Below the pieces are notes generated by a model. That model worked only from the letters and a program-made list of their open reading frames with translations, had not been told where the DNA came from and ran no database searches. This document shows, piece after piece, positions 45,301 to 64,000 of a DNA stretch of 64,000 nt. The DNA lies in assembly GCF_028858725.1 (NCBI RefSeq), contig NC_084773.1, positions 2,222,350 through 2,286,349 on the forward strand. Direction: 5' to 3'. The first letter of the stretch is position 1. Each line of letters opens with the position of its first letter. Source of the stretch: Colius striatus (taxonomy: Eukaryota; Chordata; Aves; Coliiformes; Coliidae). The translations under genes were made by a program, and so were the position numbers.

Positions 45301-47211
45301 TTAGCTTGGACTGTCTTGATAATTGCTACCAAGAGTGGAATACAATGTTTGCTAATCACTAACAAATCTAAAGCTCGGTCAATTCTCATTTTCAGTGTCT
45401 AGCTCCTGCTGGACACCGTTACCTTTGGATGTAGGAATGCTGGGAATGTCCTGTAAAACTACCCAAAAATACTACTGAGTACTGCAGCTCAACCTGCCCT
45501 TCCATATAAGACATCGGAATTGAGAAAACTATACTAATTGCAAAATGTAAGGCCCTTTCAACTCCTAGAACTATAAAACTTGAAAACTAACTCCTTAGAT
45601 TAGAAGCAAACGGGCTACAAAGCATGTGTAACTCCTCAATTATCTACTTCAGTTTAAAAAACCAGAAAGACTGAGAATTGTTCAGTATTTTCTGTAGGAA
45701 GAGGAATGGTATTGAATCTAGGATCCATTAGCCCTTTCTTAAATCTTCCTGATTTTCATGATAACTGGATATGCTGAATGGCTGAAAACTGTGGTAGCCC
45801 TGGTAGCAAACCAATCCAGGCCCTTTTTGATCAAGGTTTTTAAGAGAGACAAGTGGCTTTGCTTTAAGTGGGTGCTTTCTGAAAATGAGCTTCTTCAAAG
45901 TACCAGGGCTGCAAAAAACACTTGTCACCTCTCAACACCTTTGCTTTAACTGCAGATTTTAAACAATGAATCCTGCTTCTGCTCCCTTTGCAAATCCATT
46001 TTTGTAAGGTGAATTTTGATCAACATGAAAGGTTTTTTTCCTGATGTTTTCAAGAAATGAAAAGCAACAGGTAACTTGTGATAGGGAGAGGGAAGCAGTT
46101 GAGTCCAAACTTGGGAAGGAATCACTTGAAAAGACACTGGTTTCTTACAACCCTGAAGTTGCAATGCATGCAGTTTTCAGCTGCTCTGAGGTCTTCCTTC
46201 CCATTGTATGCACAGATCATAAGAGACTGTTTAAAAGAAAACTAAACCCAAACCAAAACCTAAATGCCACCTGAGCAATAAACACTCTGGTAACATAATG
46301 TCAAATGTATGACCAGAATTAACCCTGTGTATGACCATTAGGCACATGGCAGGAGATCATGGCTACCAGTCAGTTCAAGGTTTCTCCAGTTCCTGTTTCC
46401 AGTGGTACACATCTTGAGTTGTGGAATGAAAGTGAGACCTGAGGGCAAAAGCTCAATGGTACCTATTTGGAAAAGGGAGCTATTACTGTACAAACAATAA
46501 CAAATGAAATGCATCTACCCTCTCCTGAAGGCTGTATTTAAAACAGCTGGTCCAGTCCTGCTTGACAGCAAGTCATGTGATTATTGTTCAGGCTGTTAAA
46601 ATGATCATTTACAAAGATTCTAACAAAACCTGAGAGAAGGCTTCCCCACCTGGGCCTGCTCCAGTACTAACTAGCAAGCCATGTGCCCTAGGACAGGTGA
46701 CTGCTATTTGGTCCTATATCAAAACATGGGGCATTCTGACACTTGAAATTATCAAAGACACTGTCACTTCCTGGTCACTGGTGGAGTGCTGAGGATTTAA
46801 GGAGACACCATCAAGATTGCCTATTCCAAAGGTGACTTCCTTTGCCAACAGTCCCACACTAAATACTTCAGAACTTTGGATGTGCATTGGTCTCTTCCCC
46901 AACCATGTGTCTCCTCACCCCACGTCACCAGTTCCAAGTTGTTTCCTCCACTTTTGGAACTTGTATGAAGGTTACAGAAAAGAACACGGTGGGGACAAAT
47001 GTTGAGTAAGTTTTTCAGAGGGTCTGACTTTTAGAACTACCTCTCAAGAGTCCCTTTTTCAAAAAATAAGACACCAAAGCAAAGAGGATTGTGTCTAACT
47101 TCTACAAAATCGCTGGTTTCACAGGAGGAGAATATGGCTACCATGCTACTCAGCATTAGGGTGAAGCACCATCTAAATTCCAGTAAAGTTAGGGATATCA
47201 CCTAGCTCATA
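39400..47211 (-). other. RAB43: RAB43 3' UTR and downstream flank (extent inferred)
   Basis: Nearly 8 kb of AT-rich, CR1-free DNA on the 3' side of the RAB43 stop. On the minus strand, AATAAA candidates are at 43767-43762, 43157-43152 and 41830-41825, and an ATTAAA at 39424-39419. Which is used cannot be read from sequence. Human RAB43 also has a long 3' UTR, so several kb here may be transcribed. No other exon recognised. Confidence 0.4.
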
Positions 47212-57952
<10,741 letters not shown>

Positions 57953-58270
57953 GGCGCTGCCGCGCTCCGGCCTTCCGCCCGCGGCCGAGGGGAGCCGGGC
58001 TGTGCGCAGCACCCGCCGCCCCCCGCCGCGCCGGGCCTAGCGCCGGCGCCGCCCCCGCCCCGCCCCGGCCGTGCGGCCGCCTCCCGGCCACGTCCGCCCG
58101 CCCTCCCGCGGCTGGGGCGGCGGCGGGGCTGCTGCCCGGGGCGCCGCGACCGCCTGCCGCCGGGACGGGACGGGGCACCCGGCTCGCTACGGTCTCCGGC
58201 CAGACCCTGGGACAGCCGTAGGGTGCGCGGCCGCCGGCAGGCGCGCCCAGTGGTGCCGACAGGGCCTGCG

Positions 58271-61054
58271 CGGGTCGCGGTGCCACCGACATGCATCATC
58301 CCGTGCGGGCAAACAAGCACGTTAGAGCCCGGCACTGCTGAGCCGCTCATCGCTACCAGTGCTGCGGTCCTGTGCGGGGAACCTGCACATGCGAGTCTGC
58401 ATCCACCTCCTTGCTGGAGCGGCATCTTTGCGATGTATTCCTTCTGATTCATTTTACAGTTACTGACGCATAGAAATTGACACAGGTGCAATTAACGTAT
58501 CCAGGAAGTAGAGCTGATTTGCCTCATTGGCTTCTCAGTTTTAGGTCTGAGCCAGGGGGTGGTTTGTTTCTAAAGCTCCAGTTCAAGGCTTGAGGCTATG
58601 CATTTTCACCCTTGCAAGGTACTGCGCTGCTCAGAGATGTCTTTTGCTGTGTGTCTTACGTGCCTCTGTGTATATGTGCAATTGTATATTGCATCACAAG
58701 CTGGTTATGTGTATTGAGATGTGTGTGTCTCAGCCATCTGTAGTTGTGTGTGTGTTAGCTGCTAGCTGCCTTAACTACAAAACAAACTGCTGTTGAGTGG
58801 GTACTCTCCTTTAGTTTATGTGGTAAGTCAAGGTGCTAACAAACATCAGCTTTACACAGCACACTTTGTTATTCTGTTCTTTGTAACCAAAGTTTGGTAA
58901 ATTCCATCCTCCTAGCTTCAAATGGAATGTAACTGTTGAATAGCAGAGAGGGAGAGTTAAATTTTCCTATAGGTGCAGGAGAACAACTTGATTTCTGACT
59001 GAGCCAGCATAGACCTACCAGGCCAGCTTGTCACAAATTGCTCTGAATCAGTGTATTTTTAGGTGGCTTCATGATTATTCCTTTTGGGTTCAGATCTATA
59101 TTTTTTGGTACTCCATGGTAACATTCCAGGAAGAACAGAGGTACAAGTATTGTGTTAGGTTAGAACAAAGGCTTTCTGTTCCTGGTAGCCTGCAATTAGT
59201 CAGGCCTCTGAATTCTAGGATATGGATCAACCGGGACAGAACTGTTGAAGAGGAAAAAAGGCATCACTGTGCATATACTGTCATGCTAATTAGCACTTTT
59301 ACTGTTTTTAGTGTCTGGGTAAAGCACTTCAGAGAATTTAGATTCTTTAGGAAGAAAGGTTGCTAGACATGGCATTCTTTAATATTTAAAATTAATTGTG
59401 TGATCTCATCTTAGTGTAAAAATGAAGGTGCTGGTTCTGTGGAGATAATCAGAGAGTCCATTATCCTTTCCATAGATCATTACAAACTTTTCTATTAACT
59501 GTCATTGTTGCTGCTTGTCATCCTCAGCCTTTAACTGCTTCTAAAACAAAGAATTCCCCAAACAAAACCCACTAATTGTCACATTCTGTTGCTATACTTA
59601 CATGAGGGCTCTTTCACTGGTTCTCTCAGCTTGTGAAAGCTGTAAATAGTGGTTTGAATGTTAACATACTTGTCTGTCTTTGATTAGTCCCCAGACTCCA
59701 TTGGCATGAACGCCTGTTCCGTGCAAAGACTAGCAAAAACACAATGGGTCTGAGTCAATTCCAGTTTGTATCTGACTGAGAGTCATTCATCAGAAAACAA
59801 TAGAGCAGAGTGCAGGAAAACACTCTCTAGTAGTCTCACTACTAGCACTAATCTAGTATTTACTAGAAAACAGTACCAAAGCATGATAGAAGACCCTCTA
59901 TACTGGCCTTAGAGTTTCCTGCTAACTCAGTTCAACAGGAGAAGTTAAAGTTCAACTCTAATAGATGGGCTGAGCTGCACAGCCTTTGGCACAGGTGCAA
60001 GGTCACTTGTAATTGCCACATTGAATGGTGGAATTGGGTGGTGAGACTGTGCTCTATTTCAAAGCAGCTGCTTGAGATTTGGGGTTGCAAAGCAAATTCA
60101 TGAAGTTCTGACCTTCTAAATAAGCATATCCAGTGATCTCATAGGAAAAACCGAAATGATATAAGCAGGAGTCCTAAAATACATTGCCCAGGCTTCTGCA
60201 GTAGTATCTGAAGGAGCAGAGGTTCAAAGTAAAGTCTGTAGCTGTGCTCAGTAAATTTGTAGATACTGTAGTTTTATGCAGCAGCAAGGATTCATCCAGT
60301 GTGGGTCTAGAGCAGTTGCCAAAACTGGTCATGAAAACCAAGATGACTTGAGTTCTAGCCTGGATGGTACATTGTTTGTTCTGTGTTCCAGGGTGAGTTT
60401 TTCAGCAAAGTTCAGCATTTGCTCCTTGTATCTATAATGCAGGCATTTTGTTTGTTGTGTTAACACTCTTCATGTGGTACAAACTCTCTTTGGTTCGATT
60501 TTGAGTAAAAGAGTCTGTATTTCTTGATAGCTCTGTAGCCTGCCAATTTTACAGCTGAGTAAGCTGGAAGAGATTGATTTCTTTGAGACAACAGAAGCAG
60601 TAACATATTGTACTTTCTTTTTTTAAAGAGATATCTGTTAAATGGTCTAATGTCTATGGTTTATAATACTTATATACAAAACAAGAACTACTCATTTGTT
60701 GGTTTTGGTTTGCTTAAATCATAAAGTCATGTTCCCCCACTCACTGTTACCTGACATGGCCCCATGTGTTTGATGCATACATTCTTGGTTGTGCATATAC
60801 ATGGTGGCTCTCATGAACTAGAGAGTAAACTGCTCTTCTTCCCATCATGGGTTTTGTTTGGTTTTGGATTTTTTTTTTCAGATGAAATGATTTTGCTCTT
60901 TAAAAATTCACCTATGTTCCTACTCATGTGGGCTCTGGCTTTGTAATTCCACACAGTGTGAGATTATCTTGAAGAGGTCTTAGATTTCAGTTGACCCCAG
61001 GGAAGGATAGCTGAGTCTGCTGAGCAATGTAACCTGCACTGTTATGGGGTGCAG
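58271..61054. other. Intergenic DNA upstream of RAB43, no gene seen
   Basis: Moderately AT-rich, with short GT runs near 58720-58755. No recognised repeat or exon. Confidence 0.5.
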
Positions 61055-61405
61055 TATTATTTGGAGCATCTTTCTTCTGAGGAAAGGCTATGGGCACTGT
61101 GGCTGTTCAGTCTGCAGAGGAGGAGACTGAGGGGGGATCTCATTAATAGTTACAGCTATCTCAATGGTGGATGTAGGAGGTTGGGACAGCACTTTTTCCT
61201 CTTGAATCTGGTACAGGACAAGGGGTGATGGGGTGAAGCTGGAGCACAAAAAATTTTGTTTAAACATAAGGAAAACTTCTTTACTATTTGGGTGAGGGAG
61301 CCCTGGCCCAGGCTGCCCAGGGAGGGTGTGGAGGCTCCTTCTCAGGAGGTTTTCAAAACCCACTTGGACTTGTTCCTATGTGACTTGCCTTACCTGCTCC
61401 TTTTT
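61055..61405 (+). mobile_element. CR1 LINE fragment lacking its 3' tail
   Basis: Begins GGAGCATCTTTCTTCTGAGG and runs through GGAGCCCTGGCCCAGGCTGC to about CTTGTTCCTATGTGACTTG; the standard tail is missing. It is decayed and non-coding. Confidence 0.9.
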
Positions 61406-63255
61406 CCCACACTCAACCCTTTGTGCCTCAAAGCTGCAATGTTCACAGCAGTTGGAAGATGACTGGGGTCTTGATAAATGTTGCCACTTAGACCTTGTAT
61501 TCCTTGTGACCTGTTCTAGCAGAAGACTTGCTTTTGACTGGGATCCAGTTACTGTACTCGCACAAGTGGCAGTGAAACTGTCGTGTTATAAGGAAATTGC
61601 TGACCAACAAAGAGGGATGAATTTAATGTCTGAAACTTCTCCAACAAAGGATTTTTACTGAGCACTTGTAACCTTGCAGAGCCCAGCTTTGCTCTGTGAA
61701 AATTTTTAGTGTCTCCTTCATGAGTGATTCCTAGAGATGAAATAGCTGCTTCTGCAGCTGTTTGGCAGAATGTGATGTGTGACCTGTTTGTTACCCAATA
61801 CAAATGGTGAAGTTGTTATCAGCCAAGTGTCAGGACAAGCCAGTAATTTAGAAAGAAAGTGCATTCATAAAGTTTTGCAAGTGTAATATTTTGACTCTTA
61901 GAAGCTGGAGCTGTTTCCAGTTCTTTTCAGATGACTCAGTTGTTGATACTGGCTTCATTGTCATTTGAAATACTACAGTCACATATGTAGCTTAATCATC
62001 TTCTGGATGGGTGCAATGCAGATTCTCCTCTGCTTAGGTTCTAAAAGCTTTTATCAGTCTTAATCACCCACCCATTCTCCTTGTCCCTGTGCTATATAGA
62101 GAACACAAGCCAGTTGCTGTGTGGGGTTTGTCTCAGAGTGCAAGAGGAGACATGCCACTTCAGAAACCATGATGATACATAGAACAGATTTCTTGAGACA
62201 CAGCTGTCAGTCACAGTTTCAAACACCAGAGGGTTGCTGATGAAACTAAAACCTTGATTCCTCACAGTCAGGTTTATTTGCCAGATCATCCCAGGCCAGT
62301 TCCCTGGTTTCAGGTATCTGTGCATTTCCTCTGGTTGGTTGTTGACCTGTGTCAGGTTGCCACTGCAGATGGTTGATACACCTTCAGGAGTGCAGGGTGA
62401 GGGGAATGAGGAAAACACCTTTAAATGGTGGGTGAGCTCTATTCCTCTTTCACGTTTCAAGTGCAACTAGAATGCCACAGAGCAGCACTGTGGGTTTTAC
62501 CAGTTGGCCTGTGACTGCCTGTTCCTGACTTACTGCTCAAGTGCTGAACCCCCAGTAAAGAACCCCTGCAAATCTGTACAACTTCCTGGCTTTATTCTTC
62601 TGAGGGAGATTAAAGTACTACCTGTGAATTCATCAGCTCTCTCAAAATCAATGTTTTCACAGTCTCCACGTGTGAGATCCCCTGGTTCTTGTCACAATGG
62701 CTGGATTTCTTGATGGTAATTTTTCCTTCCCCTGGTACAGATCACTGAGAGCTGTGCTTATTCTAGTAGATTTGGGCCTTAAAAATTATGATGCTGCACA
62801 TCAGTTAGGTAAAGGTTTTGATAGTTTTCATTTCAGAGCTGGTGCATTTAATTTAGGAATTGGTTTTATGTCGTGTAAATTGTTCTCCTTATGGTTGGGG
62901 GAAGGTTTGCTTTTTTTAGCTCTATCTCATGGTTTCTCTTTTAGGCTTAATGATGTTTTAGTGTTGATGTAATAAAATATAACAAAGACAGCAAAGACTC
63001 CATAATATCAGCCCAGATATCTTTATATTAGTAAGATCATATCAGGTATCTGAATGTGTTTTATGAACATATATATATACACCCATCTGTGATCTATATC
63101 TGTGTGTGCATATCTATACTTGCACATTTATTCACACATGTGCTTGAATATATATAAATACATTTTCTTCCTAAAAAACACTCTGAAAGTAAAAAATGTT
63201 ATAAACCTACCAAAAAGGATCAAGCCTGTTGCTGATACTGTAAAAATGACCCCTC
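61406..63255. other. Intergenic DNA, no gene seen
   Basis: Contains a short AT tract (about 63070-63080) and an AT-rich zone before the CR1 fragment. No exon or RNA gene recognised. Confidence 0.45.
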
Positions 63256-63725
63256 ATGAAAGCAGAGGTTCCAGTGAGTTGGACCACCGCTCGTTCCTGC
63301 GTGTGTAGGGTGGTCTGGACAACACAGGACTTGCCCTGGGTGAAAGAGGAAGAGGTTAAAGACTTGTTGGCCAAGCTTAAGGCTCATAAGTCAATGGGAC
63401 CTGATGGGATGCATCATAGAGTTCTGAGGGAGCTGCTGGTGGGATTGCTAAGCCTCTCTCTCTTGTTTTTGAACAATCATGGAGCACAGGTGAGGTGCCT
63501 GAGGACTGGACACAGGCCAATGTCACTGCAGGCTGCAAAAAGGGCAGGAAGGACAACCCAGGAAACTACAGGCTGGACAGCCTCACCTCCATCCCTGGAA
63601 AGGTGATGGAACAACTCATCCTGAATATTGTTACCAAACACATGAAGGAAAAGATGGTTATTGGGGGAGTGAGGATGGATTCACTAAGGGGAAATCCTGT
63701 TGGCCAACCTGATATCCTTCTGTGA
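63256..63725 (+). mobile_element. CR1 LINE ORF2 fragment (start of reverse transcriptase), truncated and frameshifted
   Basis: One plus frame (from about 63330) encodes EEEVKDLLAKLKAHKSMGPD then GMHHRVLREL; another (from about 63490) continues with EDWTQANVTAGCKKGRKD and NYRLDSLTSIPGKVMEQLIL. These are adjacent parts of the CR1 RT region, so at least one frameshift separates them near 63480-63495. It breaks off near 63725 with no 3' part, unlike the usual 5'-truncated copies. Confidence 0.92.
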
Positions 63726-64000
63726 GGGCAATTGTTGCAAGGCCGTGATTCTGTCAGTACTCCCCAGAGCCTCCTGCAGTTTATTGCCTTGTGCATTTTC
63801 AGTTTTGAATTTCCCTGGAACCTCAAGCAAAAAGGTGATATGTCTGTGGCATAGTGAATTGTTTGATGGATTGACAAAGGTGGATTAAGAAAGCCACTGA
63901 TCCTGAGCATGGGCTGTAAAAACGGTGTTAGGAAAATATGGTGTCATTGGCTCTGTGTTTTCAGACTCAATGAAAAATATTTCTTTCCCTTCTGACTTGT
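63726..64000. other. Unassigned DNA at window edge
   Basis: No gene or repeat recognised. Confidence 0.4.

Overview
The window is vertebrate nuclear DNA, almost certainly from a bird. It has split genes with GT-AG introns, CpG-island promoters, and an interspersed-repeat load made almost wholly of truncated CR1 LINEs in both orientations. No SINEs, LTR elements or bacterial-type operons were recognised. Species cannot be told from the sequence; the many CR1 copies would suit a CR1-rich bird lineage, which is only a guess.

Layout: (1) 1-1460, last intron, last coding exon and 3' UTR of CNBP (+). (2) 3.36-4.05 kb, a GC-rich minisatellite of about 35 units with higher-order structure in the CpG island just upstream of ISY1. 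(3) 4.25-16.83 kb, the complete ISY1 coding region in 11 exons (+), 281 aa, with CR1 copies in its introns. (4) 19.9-20.2 kb, a second, unrelated GC-rich minisatellite in front of the HDHD5 promoter, which has a palindromic CRE and a TATA-like box. (5) 20.37-32.17 kb, the complete HDHD5 (CECR5-like HAD phosphatase) coding region in 8 exons (+), 444 aa; its intron 3 has the signals of a minor-class (U12) intron. (6) 36.3-37.3 kb, an orphan CpG-rich promoter-like region followed by two plus-strand exon candidates. (7) 37.3-47.2 kb, AT-rich, CR1-free DNA that is at least partly the 3' UTR and downstream flank of RAB43. (8) 47.2-57.95 kb, the complete RAB43 coding region on the minus strand in 3 exons, 215 aa, with its CpG-island promoter to about 58.27 kb. 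(9) 58.3-64 kb, intergenic, with two CR1 fragments and no gene recognised.

Functionally the genes are housekeeping: CNBP (CCHC-knuckle nucleic-acid binder), ISY1 (spliceosome factor), HDHD5 (predicted mitochondrial HAD hydrolase) and RAB43 (Golgi/ER Rab GTPase). They are neighbours but there is no sign of a shared pathway. In mammals CNBP, ISY1 and RAB43 are adjacent in one orientation (human has an ISY1-RAB43 read-through). Here HDHD5 lies between ISY1 and RAB43, and RAB43 is convergent. The most notable items are the paired promoter minisatellites, each abutting the same unusual CR1 variant; the U12-type intron of HDHD5; the rearranged synteny; and the orphan CpG promoter. I found no convincing evidence of a wholly new biological system.
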